NCBI GenBank assembly: GCA_018228685.1
Contig: CP073691.1
Location: 1,984,001 to 2,048,000 of the forward strand
Length of the DNA stretch: 64,000 nucleotides
DNA from: Clostridiaceae bacterium Marseille-Q4149
Lineage (GTDB): Bacteria; Bacillota; Clostridia; Oscillospirales; Oscillospiraceae
Direction of reading: 5' to 3'
The notes under the pieces were generated by a model. The model ran no database searches, had not been told where the DNA came from, and worked only from the letters and a program-made list of their open reading frames with translations. A program made the position numbers and the translations under genes. Shown piece after piece: positions 1 to 8,857 of the stretch. Positions within the stretch are counted from its first letter, which is position 1. Each line of letters starts with the position of its first letter.

Positions 1-769
1 TCATCAGCTCCCGATTCACCTGATAGTCGTGGAACACCTCCACCCGCTGCTCCTTGGGCATCTCGTTTTCATACAGGCCGTACCACACGTCGGTGTAGAG
101 GAAGTCCGCGTCCCGGACGGCGCTGCGGTCGTCTGTGACCAGGAAGCTGCCGCCGCTTTCCCGGCAGTTTCGCTCCATGATGGCCTGGTGGCCGTCGGTC
201 AGCTGGTGGCCCTTGGGGCCGTAGTGGACGAATTTCATGCCCAGGTGGGTGGTGATGAAGCCCAGGGAGGCGCACACCTGGGTGCCGTCGCCTACGAACA
301 CCACCTTGCAGTCCGACAGCTTCTTCCCCCGGGGCAGGTGCTCCGCCATGGTGCACAGGTCGCCGATCTCCTGGGTGGGGTGGTTGTAGTCGGACATACC
401 GTTGAGCACCGGGATGGAGCAGGCCCGGGCCAGGTCCACGACGGTGCGGTGCTGGATGACCCGGGCCATCACCACGTCCACCAGATAGCTCAGCACCCGG
501 CCGGTGTCCTCGATGGTCTCGTGTCCCCCCAGCTGGATCATGCCGGGGCCCAGATACTGGGCGTGGCCCCCCAGCTGGCTCATGGCCGTCTCAAAGGACA
601 CCCGCGTCCGGGTGGAGGACTGCTGAAAGATCATGCCCAGGTTCATGTGCCGCAGCAGCGGCGGGTAATAGCCGCCCCGGATGGCGTCCTTGATGGACAG
701 GCTCAGCTGGATCATGTCCAGCAGCTCCCGGGCCGAAAAGTCGTTGGTGTCGATAAAATCCTTGACCAT
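1..769 (-). CDS. ptcA: Putrescine carbamoyltransferase (partial, C-terminus off window)
   Basis: Transfers the carbamoyl group between carbamoyl phosphate and putrescine in the agmatine deiminase route, where N-carbamoylputrescine is phosphorolysed to feed ATP synthesis. The carbamoyl-phosphate loop STRTR lies at about residues 52-56 and HPTQ at about 130-133. The blocks [30 protein letters not shown] and [10 protein letters not shown] match, as I remember them, enterococcal putrescine carbamoyltransferase rather than ornithine carbamoyltransferase. The start at 769 is preceded by GGAGGG. The first 256 residues are visible; the C-terminus, including the HCLP region and the helix typical of this subfamily, lies beyond the edge. 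Partners such as agmatine deiminase and carbamate kinase would be expected to the left. Ornithine carbamoyltransferase is the alternative call. Confidence 0.82.
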   Translation of the reverse strand, partial: MVKDFIDTNDFSARELLDMIQLSLSIKDAIRGGYYPPLLRHMNLGMIFQQSSTRTRVSFETAMSQLGGHAQYLGPGMIQLGGHETIEDTGRVLSYLVDVVMARVIQHRTVVDLARACSIPVLNGMSDYNHPTQEIGDLCTMAEHLPRGKKLSDCKVVFVGDGTQVCASLGFITTHLGMKFVHYGPKGHQLTDGHQAIMERNCRESGGSFLVTDDRSAVRDADFLYTDVWYGLYENEMPKEQRVEVFHDYQVNRELM

Positions 770-894
770 ATGGTTTCCCTCCTGCAAGAAATCGTTGGAA
801 ATTTTTGCGTTCGGCCATAGTATGCGCCGGGAGGGAACGCGATATGCAAAGGTTTTTCGACAGTCTCAAAAAAGGTTTTTTGACAACCGGCGCG
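770..894. repeat. Intergenic stretch with a dispersed-repeat tail
   Basis: No gene is seen. The piece TTTTTCGACAGTCTC at about 853-867 recurs near 21976-21990 and resembles the 3' tails of the two structured repeats at 13.0-13.2 kb and 17.45-17.65 kb. It may be a decayed end of that repeat family. Confidence 0.4.
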
Positions 895-1572
895 CTATTT
901 TTCGCTGGATATAAACCCGGAAAAACCCGCCTTTTTCAGTCTTTCCAGCATTTTTTCGGCATTATCCCGGTTGGCGAAGGCCCCCACCTGCACCCGGAAC
1001 AGGCCGTCTCCCTTGGGCTGGGGCGCGGGCTTTTCCGCCTGGGCCGGAACATAGGCCACCCCCAGATACTGGCAAAGGCCCCGGGCGATGGCCTCGCCGA
1101 TTTCATCGGTGTGCTGGATGATCCACCGGGCTGTTTCCGGATTGTCGTGAAATTCGCACTCCACATAGGCGGTGGGAGCCGCCGGGGTCCGCACCTCATA
1201 CAGCCGGGAATTGGCCTGGATATTCTCCGAGGTCCCCGGAGTCAGCGGCGCCAGGGCGCCGAAGACCGCCCGGCAGGCATCGTACCCCTTTCCGGGCACG
1301 GCAAAGCAGAACAGCCGGGTGCCGGTGACCTTTCCGTTGAAGGCATTGGTGTGGACGCAATTGTGGATGTCCGCCCCAAAAGCGTTGGATTCAGCGCATC
1401 TTTGGGCCATGCTGGTTCCAAATTTTGCCAGCTGCACCTCCACGCCGCAGCGGCGCAGGGCGGCGGCCTCCGCCTCGGCGATCCTCTGGCACTGGACATG
1501 CTCATTGGTATTGCCCCAGGCGTATTTGTTTTCCACCTGGTCGCTGGGACTGATATAAACTCGTTTGGCCAT
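895..1572 (-). CDS. N-acetylmuramoyl-L-alanine amidase (Amidase_3) with C-terminal SPOR domain
   Basis: A 225-residue protein predicted to cut the amide bond between muramic acid and the stem peptide of peptidoglycan. Residues 1-172 fit an Amidase_3 fold: a second-half zinc ligand in VHTNAF (about H74) and a catalytic-type Glu in YVECEFHDN (138-140). Residues 189-225 (FRVQVGAFANRDNAEKMLERL) are a SPOR repeat, which usually binds denuded glycan at the septum. No signal peptide is visible, so export would need lysis, a holin or a non-classical route. The usual N-terminal DxGHGG motif is replaced by SPSDQVENKYAWGNTNE, so one zinc ligand is non-standard or the enzyme is degenerate. It is a single gene with a strong terminator between it and the upstream operon. 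Confidence 0.75.
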   Translation of the reverse strand: MAKRVYISPSDQVENKYAWGNTNEHVQCQRIAEAEAAALRRCGVEVQLAKFGTSMAQRCAESNAFGADIHNCVHTNAFNGKVTGTRLFCFAVPGKGYDACRAVFGALAPLTPGTSENIQANSRLYEVRTPAAPTAYVECEFHDNPETARWIIQHTDEIGEAIARGLCQYLGVAYVPAQAEKPAPQPKGDGLFRVQVGAFANRDNAEKMLERLKKAGFSGFISSEK

Positions 1573-1623
1573 TTTGGTTCCTCCTCCCCTTTCATGCTAT
1601 GCGGCGCTTTTGATTTTGCCAAC

Positions 1624-1668
1624 AAAAATACCGGAATCGGCAGAAAATCTGCCGATTCCGGTATTTTT
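1624..1668 (-). terminator. Perfect 21-bp hairpin terminator after the polC operon
   Basis: Two 21-base arms at 1624-1644 and 1648-1668 pair perfectly around a 3-base loop. A/T runs on both sides let it work in either direction. It lies just beyond the last gene of the leftward operon (stop at 1678) and before the amidase. Confidence 0.88.
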
Positions 1669-1677
1669 GGCTCCATT

Positions 1678-2172
1678 TTATGTCTGGTCGCAGGTGATGT
1701 CCATGGCGACAGGCGGGATATTCTCCAGGGCAATATAACCGGCAGAACGGCGAATGTAGTCAAAAACATCCTCTCTTTCGTCCAACTCGTCGCTGCACAG
1801 CTCGTCCTCAAGCTGGAGACGGCCCTTCACGTCCGGAAAACCGATATCCAGCAGGATCTCCACCAATCCGCCCTCCCCATCCGGGAACTGGCGGGTCAGA
1901 GCGAAGTGAATCCACTCCGGTTCTTCGCCGAAGGGGTCGGTTATACAGGTGATCAAATCGTCCTGAATTCCCACGTTTTCCACGGGAATCCGGCACATTT
2001 CCTCGAAATAAGTGAGAATTTCCGGAAGGGCGGCGGTATCGGGGATTTTCTCCCGCAGGGAGGCCGCCAGCTGGCGGCCCAGGAGGACAGCCGGGTTGTT
2101 CGTGGGAGGTTCTGCGCGTTTTTGTTTGGATTTCTTCTGCTTTTTCTGAAAAATACGGTCAAAAATGCTCAT
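1678..2172 (-). CDS. Conserved-looking protein of unknown function, last gene of polC operon
   Basis: A 164-residue soluble protein with no family I recognise. The N-terminus is strongly basic (MSIFDRIFQKKQKKSKQKR); the rest is acidic and rich in aromatic and hydrophobic residues, like a small mixed alpha/beta domain. There is no signal peptide or membrane segment. Its ATG overlaps the stop of the phosphopantetheinyl transferase gene by 4 bases (ATGA), so the two are probably translationally coupled. A strong terminator follows directly. Context gives no function beyond co-expression with polC and the PPTase. Confidence 0.7.
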   Translation of the reverse strand: MSIFDRIFQKKQKKSKQKRAEPPTNNPAVLLGRQLAASLREKIPDTAALPEILTYFEEMCRIPVENVGIQDDLITCITDPFGEEPEWIHFALTRQFPDGEGGLVEILLDIGFPDVKGRLQLEDELCSDELDEREDVFDYIRRSAGYIALENIPPVAMDITCDQT

Positions 2173-2711
2173 TTTTGTTTCTCACTTTCTGTTGCTTCTT
2201 CTATATTTTCCCAGCACAGGGCGGCGGCATAGCCCTCCGGGGCCGGGAGCAGGGAGAAGGAATAGCCGGGGACGGAGCAAATGATGGATGAACCGCTCAA
2301 ATCAAAGTGAACGTGCCGGATTTGGCCCAAAACGCCTCCGCGGCACTTGATAAGCGCCTCTTTCAGGGTCCAGAGCCGGAAGAAATCCGCGTCACAGCGC
2401 ACAGATTCCCGCTCCTGCGGCGATAAAATGCCCATCAGCCGGGGCGGAACCGGCCGGATTTTCTCCACGTCGATGCCCACGGGGACATCCGACACGGCAC
2501 AGGCCACCAGGCCGTGGCTGTGGCTGATGTTGAAATAACAGTCACTTGCCATTGGTTTACCGTTATTTCCGACAAAAACTGTCCCGGGACAGGGCGGGAT
2601 GTCCCGCTTTTGGGGGTTTTTGTCCCGGTACAAAGCCAGCATCTCCCGGGACAGGGCATGCCCCATCTCGTGGTCGTCACCATGGGACCACACAAAGCGC
2701 CACTCCGTCAT
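2169..2711 (-). CDS. 4'-phosphopantetheinyl transferase (Sfp/AcpT type)
   Basis: Moves the 4'-phosphopantetheine arm from CoA to a conserved serine of carrier proteins. The 180-residue protein has the family Mg-binding motif GIDVEKI (D81, E83) and FFRLWTLKEALIK, the WxxKEA motif at 114-119. The start at 2711 is chosen because it overlaps the polC stop (ATGA) and leaves a normal Sfp-family N-terminus; the upstream in-frame extension is antisense-like and has no good start. It sits in the polC operon and has no PKS or NRPS neighbour in the window, so a role on fatty-acid ACP or on distant carrier proteins is equally possible. Confidence 0.88.
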   Translation of the reverse strand: MTEWRFVWSHGDDHEMGHALSREMLALYRDKNPQKRDIPPCPGTVFVGNNGKPMASDCYFNISHSHGLVACAVSDVPVGIDVEKIRPVPPRLMGILSPQERESVRCDADFFRLWTLKEALIKCRGGVLGQIRHVHFDLSGSSIICSVPGYSFSLLPAPEGYAAALCWENIEEATESEKQK

Positions 2712-5700
2712 CCGAACAGGGTGATCTGGCTGGTGTCCGCCATACCGGCGAAGGCGCCCAGGGCTTTCAGCTGCTCGATGTGGGTTTTGGACAGCTTGCT
2801 GCAGCAGGTGGAAAATTCTTCCACGGAGATGAAGGTCTTGCCCTTCCGCTTTTCCACGGTGTCCTGGGCGGCGGTCTCCCCCAGGCCCCGGACGGAGATG
2901 AAGGGGGGCAGCAGGCCGTTGTCGGTGATCTTGAAGGCGGTGGCCTGGGACTCGTAGATGTTGATGGTGTCGAAGCGGAAGCCCCGGAGATAGAACTCGT
3001 AGCACACCTCCAGGGTGACCATCAGGTTCTGCTCCACGGCGGTGGCGTCCTTGTTGTTTTCGATTTCGCGGATCTTCCGCTTGACGGCGTCGATGCCGGC
3101 GCAGCAGTACTCCGCGTCAAACGCCTTGGCCCGGACGGTGAAGAAGGTGGCATAAAACGCCAGGGGGCGGTGGACCTTGAACCAGGCGATGCGGAAGGCC
3201 ATCATCACATAGGCCACGGCGTGGGCCTTGGGGAACAGGTAGCCGATCTTGGCCAGGGACTCGATGTACCACTCCGGCACCTGGTGGGCCCGCATGGCGT
3301 CCTCCCACCCGTCCTGGAAACCGCCCTTTTTCACCTTGCCCTTTCGGACGGCCTCCATGATCTTGAAGCTCATCTTGGGGTCCAGGCCCATGTGGATCAG
3401 GTAGAGCATGATGTCGTCGCGGCAGCCCACGGTTTCCAGAACCGAGGCGGTGCCGCTGACGATCAGGTCCCGGGCGTTGCCCAGCCACACGTCGGTGCCG
3501 TGGGAGAAGCCGGACAGGCGCACCAGGGTGTTGAAGTCCTTGGGCTGGGTATCCACCAGCATACCCCGGGTGAACCGGGTGTTGAACTCCGGAATGGCCA
3601 CGGCCCCGGTGGGGCCTAACAGCTCGTCGTTTTCAAAGCCCAGGACTTTGGAGGAGGTGAAGATGCTCATGGTGTCCGGGTCGTCCAGGGGGATGGCCCG
3701 GGCGTTGACCCCGGTGAGGTCCTCCAGCATACGGATCATGGTGGGGTCATCGTGGCCCAGCATATCCAGCTTCAGAAGGTTGTCCTCCATGCAGTGGTAT
3801 TCAAAATGGGTGGTGATGGTGTCGGCGTCCTCGGCGTCGGCGGGGTGCTGGACGGCGGTGAAATCCTCCACGTCCATGTCGTCGGGGACCACCACCAGGC
3901 CGCCGGGGTGCTGGCCGGTGGTGCGGCGGACCCCCACGCAGCCCTGGGTCAGGCGGTTTACCTCGGCGTTGCCGGCGGTGAGGCCCCGCTCGTCCAGGTA
4001 TTTGCGGACAAAGCCGAAGGCGGTTTTCTCCGCCAGGGTACCGATGGTGCCGGCCCGGAACACCTGGGTCTGGCCGAACATCTCGATGGCGTGGCGGTGG
4101 GCCCGGGCCTGGTACTCGCCGGAGAAGTTCAGGTCGATATCCGGCACCTTGCCGCCGCCGTAGCCCAGGAAGGTCTCGAAGGGGATGTCGAAGCCGTCCT
4201 TGACGTATTTCGTGCCGCAGACCGGGCAGTCCTTGTCGGGCATATCCGCCCCGCAGCCGTAGCTGCCGTCGGTGACAAATTCCACATGGCGGCAGTTGGG
4301 GCAGCGGTAGTGGGGCGGCAGGGAGTTCACCTCGGTGATGCCGGACATATAGGCCACCAGAGAGGAGCCAACGGAGCCACGGGAGCCCACCAGATAGCCG
4401 TTTTCCAGACTGCGCTGCACCAGCTTCTGGGCGGACATATACACCACGTCATACTTCCCCAGGATGCTGCCCAGCTCCACGTTCAGCCGGTCCACCACCA
4501 GCTGGGGAGGCTGGTCGCCGTACAGGGCGTGGCACTTGTCCCAGACCAGGCGGTTCAGGTCCTCCTGGGAGTTTTCCAGGCAGGGCGGGAACAGCTGGCC
4601 CGGAGGCAGCAGCTCGATCTCCTCCACCAGGTCGGCGATGTGGCGGGGGTTGTCGATGACCACCTGATGGGCCAGCTCCTCCCCCAGATAGGAAAATTCC
4701 TCCAGCATCTCGGTGGTGGTTTTGAAGTAGATGGGCAGGGGCGCGTCGGCATCGGGGAACTTCTTGCTGGCCAGAAGGATATGGCGGTAAGCCTCGTCCT
4801 CCGGCTCCTGGAAGTGGACGTCGCCGGTGGCGCAGACGGGCTTGTTCAGCTCCTGGCCCAGGCGGACGATGGTGCGGTTGAACTCCCGCAGCTCCTCCTC
4901 CGACTGGACGTCACCGTTGCGGAGCATGAACATATTGTTGCAGATGGGCTGAATTTCCAGATAGTCGTAAAACGACGCGATGCGCCTGAGCTCGGCCCAG
5001 TCCTTGTGGTCCTTCACCGCCTGGAACAGCTCCCCGGCCTCGCAGGCGGAGCCGACGATGAGGCCCTCCCGGTGAGCCATCAGCTCGGTTTTGGGGATGA
5101 TGGGCACCCGCTTGAAGTATTGCAGGTTGGAGGCGGAGATCAGCTGGTACAGGTGCTTGAGGCCCATTTTGTTCTTGGCCAGCAGGATGATGTGCTTGGG
5201 AAAGCGGCTGGACTTGCTGCCCCGGGGCCGCAGCTTCAGCATCTGGGGGTTGATGTCCTGGAGGCGGCGGATGCCCAGCTCCTTTTCCATCTTCTGGAAA
5301 AACGGGATCAGCATGTAGGCCACCATGGCCGCATCGTCGGAGGCCCGGTGGTGGTTGAAGGCGGGCAGGTCCAGGTACTCGGCCACGATGTCCAGCTTGA
5401 ACTTGTGCAGCTCCGGCAGGAGATTCTGGGCCAGGATCAGGGAGTCCACATAGGTGGGGTCGAAGGGAAGCCCCTCCCGGCGGCAGCCGGCCCGGATGAA
5501 GCTGATGTCAAATTCGGCGTTGTGGGCCGCCAGGGGGCGGCCGCCCACAAAGTCCAGAAAGGCCGTCAGGGCCTCCTTGGGGGACGGGGCACCGGAAAGC
5601 ATGGCGTCGGTGATGCCGGTGAGGCCGATGATCTCCGGCGTCAGGCGGCGGCCGGGATTCACGAAGGTCTGGAAGCGGTCAGTGACCTGGCCGTTCTTCA

Positions 5701-6652
5701 GCACCACGGCGCCGATCTCGGTGATGGCCTCCCGGTCCACCTTCAGGCCGGTGGTCTCGATATCGAAGCAGACGATCTCGTCGGAGAAGTCCTGGTCCTG
5801 GGGGCCGTGGACGGCGATGCGGTCGTCTAAGTTATTGACAAAGTAGCCCTCCACGCCGTAGAGGATCTTGATCTTGCCCTTGGCGGTGTGCCAGGCGTCC
5901 GGGAAGGACTGGGCCACGCCGTGGTCGGTGATGGCGATGGCCGGGTGGCCCCAGGCGATGGCCTGCTTGATGACGGAGGCGGTGTCCGTCAGGGCGTCCA
6001 TGTTGGACATCTTGGTGTGGAGGTGCAGCTCCACCCGCTTCTCCGGGGCGGTGTCCTCCCGGGGCTTGTGGGGGATCTTCATGATGTGGAAGGGGCGCAG
6101 CTGAATGTCCTTGCCGTCCCGGCTCAGCTCCACATTGCCCTGGACCCGGAGCCACATCCCCGGGGACACGGCGTTCTGCATGGACTGGGCCTCCTTGCCC
6201 TCCATGTACTTGGTGACGGTGACGGAATTCCGGTAATCCGTCATGTCGAAGGTCAGACGCCAGACGCCGGGCTTGCGGGTCTCGTAGCACTCGGCGGCAA
6301 AGACCTTGCCCTCCACCACCACGGCGCCCATCTTGGGGTTCAGGCCGTCGATGGAGACGGGCTTTCCCTTGATCTCCCGGCCCATGAGGACGTCGGACTT
6401 GTCCTCCGCGGGCTTGGGGGTGCGGAAGTGGAGCCGCAGCTGGCGCAGCTGATACTGGTCCATCAGCAGCTGGCGCAGGGCGGTGACGGCGGCCTCCGGC
6501 AGGGGGGCGGAGGCCGTCAGCTCCAGCTCCATGGTGCGCTCCGCCCGGTCCATGCTGCCGCCCACCACGCAGGCGTCGTGGAGCAGCAGGCCCAGGTCAC
6601 GGGGGGGCACAAAGCTCTCGAAAAAGGTGAAAAACGGTATTTTATCGCACAT
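2708..6652 (-). CDS. polC: DNA polymerase III alpha subunit, PolC type
   Basis: Main replicative polymerase of low-GC Gram-positives with built-in 3'-5' exonuclease proofreading. Order seen: OB-like N-terminal region to about 200; PHP start at about 208 (VELHLHTKMS); DEDDh exonuclease inserted in PHP from DIETTGL (297-303); a zinc-ribbon-like cluster CPNC...CPVC; catalytic core with GGGKVPDIDLNFSGEYQ; C-terminal thumb and tail. At 1314 residues it is shorter than the roughly 1430-1460 typical of Bacillus PolC, mainly at the N-terminus. It is 14 bp downstream of ispG and overlaps the PPTase gene. Its place at the end of the pyrH-frr-uppS-cdsA-dxr-rseP-ispG block is a clostridial arrangement. 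Confidence 0.97.
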   Translation of the reverse strand: MCDKIPFFTFFESFVPPRDLGLLLHDACVVGGSMDRAERTMELELTASAPLPEAAVTALRQLLMDQYQLRQLRLHFRTPKPAEDKSDVLMGREIKGKPVSIDGLNPKMGAVVVEGKVFAAECYETRKPGVWRLTFDMTDYRNSVTVTKYMEGKEAQSMQNAVSPGMWLRVQGNVELSRDGKDIQLRPFHIMKIPHKPREDTAPEKRVELHLHTKMSNMDALTDTASVIKQAIAWGHPAIAITDHGVAQSFPDAWHTAKGKIKILYGVEGYFVNNLDDRIAVHGPQDQDFSDEIVCFDIETTGLKVDREAITEIGAVVLKNGQVTDRFQTFVNPGRRLTPEIIGLTGITDAMLSGAPSPKEALTAFLDFVGGRPLAAHNAEFDISFIRAGCRREGLPFDPTYVDSLILAQNLLPELHKFKLDIVAEYLDLPAFNHHRASDDAAMVAYMLIPFFQKMEKELGIRRLQDINPQMLKLRPRGSKSSRFPKHIILLAKNKMGLKHLYQLISASNLQYFKRVPIIPKTELMAHREGLIVGSACEAGELFQAVKDHKDWAELRRIASFYDYLEIQPICNNMFMLRNGDVQSEEELREFNRTIVRLGQELNKPVCATGDVHFQEPEDEAYRHILLASKKFPDADAPLPIYFKTTTEMLEEFSYLGEELAHQVVIDNPRHIADLVEEIELLPPGQLFPPCLENSQEDLNRLVWDKCHALYGDQPPQLVVDRLNVELGSILGKYDVVYMSAQKLVQRSLENGYLVGSRGSVGSSLVAYMSGITEVNSLPPHYRCPNCRHVEFVTDGSYGCGADMPDKDCPVCGTKYVKDGFDIPFETFLGYGGGKVPDIDLNFSGEYQARAHRHAIEMFGQTQVFRAGTIGTLAEKTAFGFVRKYLDERGLTAGNAEVNRLTQGCVGVRRTTGQHPGGLVVVPDDMDVEDFTAVQHPADAEDADTITTHFEYHCMEDNLLKLDMLGHDDPTMIRMLEDLTGVNARAIPLDDPDTMSIFTSSKVLGFENDELLGPTGAVAIPEFNTRFTRGMLVDTQPKDFNTLVRLSGFSHGTDVWLGNARDLIVSGTASVLETVGCRDDIMLYLIHMGLDPKMSFKIMEAVRKGKVKKGGFQDGWEDAMRAHQVPEWYIESLAKIGYLFPKAHAVAYVMMAFRIAWFKVHRPLAFYATFFTVRAKAFDAEYCCAGIDAVKRKIREIENNKDATAVEQNLMVTLEVCYEFYLRGFRFDTINIYESQATAFKITDNGLLPPFISVRGLGETAAQDTVEKRKGKTFISVEEFSTCCSKLSKTHIEQLKALGAFAGMADTSQITLFG

Positions 6653-6665
6653 ACGGGGCCCTCCC

Positions 6666-7703
6666 TTACAGCTTGTCGATCTCGTCCATCAGGGCGTCCA
6701 CCAGCTTGTCCTGGGGGACCTTGCGCAGAATTTCGCCATGGCGGAACAGCAGGCCCTCGCCGTCGCCGCCGGCGATGCCCACATCGGCGGCCCGGGCCTC
6801 GCCGGGGCCGTTGACCACGCAGCCCATGACCGCCACGGTGATGGGCTTGGTGCAGCCCTGAAGGCGGCGCTCCACCTCACGGGCGATGGGGATCATGTCG
6901 TACCGGGTGCGGCCGCAGGTGGGGCAGGAGATCAGGTCGGGGCCGGTTTTCCGCAGACCGGCGGCGGACAGGATATCCAAGGCGGCGCGGACCTCCTCCT
7001 CCGGGTCCGCCGTCAGGCTGACCCGAAGGGTATCGCCGATGCCCTGGCACAGCAGGCCGCCGATGCCGATGGCGGATTTCAGCACCCCCAGGCGGGGGGT
7101 GCCGGCCTCGGTGACCCCCAGGTGCAGGGGGTAGTGGGTCTGCTCATGGAGCATGCGGTAGGCGGCCATGTTCACCGGGACGTGGGAGCACTTGACAGAG
7201 ATGCAGATGTCGTCAAAATTGCAGTCGTTCAGCAGGCGGACGTGGCCCAGGGCGCTGTCCACCAGGGCCTGGGCGGTGACGCCGCCGTATTTTTGCAGAA
7301 GCTCCCGCTCCAGGGAGCCACCGTTGACGCCGATGCGGATGGGAATGCCCCGGTCCCGGCAGGCGTCTGCCACGGCCCGGACCTTTTCCGCGGAGCCGAT
7401 GTTGCCGGGGTTGATGCGGATCTTGTCCACCCCCTGGCGGACGCATTCCAGGGCCAGGCGATAGTCAAAGTGGATATCCGCCACCAGGGGGATGTGGATG
7501 CGGCGGCGGATGGGGCCGATGGCCCGGGCGGCGTCCATATCCGGCACCGCCACCCGGATGATCTGGCACCCGGCCCGCTCCAGACGGAGGATCTGGGACA
7601 CGGTGCGCTCCACGTCCTGGGTGGGGGTATTGCACATGGACTGGATGCTGACCGGCGCGCCGCCGCCCACGGCCACGGCGCCCACATGGATCTGTTTACT
7701 CAT
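6666..7703 (-). CDS. ispG: 4-hydroxy-3-methylbut-2-enyl diphosphate synthase (IspG)
   Basis: Penultimate MEP-pathway enzyme, turning MEcPP into HMBPP with a [4Fe-4S] cluster and an external electron donor. The 345-residue bacterial short form shows the N-terminal TIM-barrel start VGGGAPVSIQSMCNTPT. Cluster ligands are CPTC (C260, C263) and C295 in GCVVNGPGE, with E302 as the usual fourth ligand. The ATG at 7703 is preceded by AAGGAGGATATAAACC. It is co-transcribed with dxr, another MEP enzyme, so two steps of isoprenoid synthesis are linked to uppS, the user of the product. Confidence 0.97.
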   Translation of the reverse strand: MSKQIHVGAVAVGGGAPVSIQSMCNTPTQDVERTVSQILRLERAGCQIIRVAVPDMDAARAIGPIRRRIHIPLVADIHFDYRLALECVRQGVDKIRINPGNIGSAEKVRAVADACRDRGIPIRIGVNGGSLERELLQKYGGVTAQALVDSALGHVRLLNDCNFDDICISVKCSHVPVNMAAYRMLHEQTHYPLHLGVTEAGTPRLGVLKSAIGIGGLLCQGIGDTLRVSLTADPEEEVRAALDILSAAGLRKTGPDLISCPTCGRTRYDMIPIAREVERRLQGCTKPITVAVMGCVVNGPGEARAADVGIAGGDGEGLLFRHGEILRKVPQDKLVDALMDEIDKL

Positions 7704-7749
7704 GGTTTATATCCTCCTTGCGAGTAAAATGCGCCGCACGGGGCGGCGA

Positions 7750-7779
7750 AATGGGGCCGGCAAAGACGCCGGCCCCATT
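7750..7779. other. Intergenic GC hairpin between rseP and ispG
   Basis: A perfect 12-bp inverted repeat (AATGGGGCCGGC at 7750-7761, its complement at 7768-7779) lies in the 92-bp gap between rseP and ispG. There is no T-run, so it is more likely an mRNA-stabilising or processing hairpin inside the operon than a terminator. Confidence 0.6.
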
Positions 7780-7795
7780 CCGGGACGGTCTGCCG

Positions 7796-8857
7796 CTATT
7801 GAAACAGCTTGATGACGTCGTGGAAGGTGATGACCAGCATCAGGCCCATCAGCAGGATGAAGCCGGCCAGGTGGACGTAATTTTCAAATTTGGCGGGGAT
7901 CTGTTTGCGGATGGTGAGCATACACAGGGCGTTGACCACCAGGAAGAAGATCTTGCCGCCGTCCAGGGCGGGCAGGGGCAGCAGGTTCATCACCGCCAGG
8001 TTCACGGCGATCAGGGCCGCCAGGTAGGCGATGTTGGCGGCGGCGGCCCGGGCGCTTTCGGACTGCTCGCCCACGGTGGTGATGGTGGAGACGATGCCCA
8101 CGGGGCCGCTCATATCGGAAAAGCCCGCCTCGCCGGTGATGAGCATCTGGAGGCTCAGGCGCACCAGGCGGACAAAGTCCACCGCCTGGTTCCAGCAGTA
8201 TTGCAAGCGGCCGCCGAAGGTCAGCTCCTCCGCCCCGAAATACAGGCCGAAGCCGGTGAATTTCTCGCCGGACTGGTCCAGATACTCGCCCCGCTCCATG
8301 TGGAAGTTCTCCAGCCGGAGCTTCTGGCCGTCCCGGCGGAGGACCAGGTCAAAATCCCCGGTTTTGTTGCGGCCCAGCAGCAGGGACACGTCGCTGAAGG
8401 TGTAGATGCGCTCCCCGTCGATGGACAGGATGCGGTCCCCCTCCTGGAGACCAGCGGCGGATTCCAGGGGGCAGCCCTCGGCAAAGCCCCGGATCACCGG
8501 GACGTTGACGGCCTTGACCCCGGCGTACAGCACCAGGATGATGATAAGCCCCGCCAGGAAGTTCATCAGGGCCCCGGCGGCGAAGATCAGCAGCTTCTGC
8601 CAGAAGCCCTGGTTATTCAGGGCGGCGGGGTCGCTGGAGTCCTCCTCCTCGCCCTCCATGGCGCAGAAGCCGCCGATGGGCAGCAGGCGCAGGGAATACT
8701 GGGTGTCGCCCTTGGTTTTTTTCAGCAGGGCGGGGCCCATGCCGATGGCGAACTCGTTGACCCGCACGCCGCAGGCCTTGGCCGCCAGGAAGTGGCCCAG
8801 CTCGTGGACGGCGATGAGGACGCCGAAAATCAGGATCGCTGCGATAATATAGATCAT
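7796..8857 (-). CDS. rseP: Site-2 metalloprotease RseP / RasP
   Basis: Membrane zinc protease that cuts substrates within the bilayer after a first site-1 cut, for example anti-sigma factors and remnant signal peptides. HELGH is at residues 18-22 in the first transmembrane helix; a PDZ domain occupies the middle (ESAAGLQEGDRILSIDG); the third zinc ligand region is NLLPLPALDGG near the C-terminus; at least four membrane segments are visible. The start at 8857 (MIYIIAAILIFG) overlaps the dxr stop by 4 bases, favouring it over upstream in-frame options. Length of 353 residues is normal for Firmicutes. Confidence 0.95.
   Translation of the reverse strand: MIYIIAAILIFGVLIAVHELGHFLAAKACGVRVNEFAIGMGPALLKKTKGDTQYSLRLLPIGGFCAMEGEEEDSSDPAALNNQGFWQKLLIFAAGALMNFLAGLIIILVLYAGVKAVNVPVIRGFAEGCPLESAAGLQEGDRILSIDGERIYTFSDVSLLLGRNKTGDFDLVLRRDGQKLRLENFHMERGEYLDQSGEKFTGFGLYFGAEELTFGGRLQYCWNQAVDFVRLVRLSLQMLITGEAGFSDMSGPVGIVSTITTVGEQSESARAAAANIAYLAALIAVNLAVMNLLPLPALDGGKIFFLVVNALCMLTIRKQIPAKFENYVHLAGFILLMGLMLVITFHDVIKLFQ

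Noticed and set aside
1..769. Ornithine carbamoyltransferase call for the left-edge gene
   Set aside because: The shared STRTR and HPTQ motifs fit both, but the surrounding blocks match what I recall of putrescine carbamoyltransferase much better. The C-terminus that would settle it is outside the window.
3752..5830. Very long plus-strand open frame (about 690 codons)
   Set aside because: It lies wholly opposite polC, has the Gly/Val/His/Ala-biased composition of an antisense shadow in high-GC DNA and no ribosome site. The same holds for long frames opposite dxr, rseP, ispG, the Bce permease, the ABC exporters and the M56 gene.
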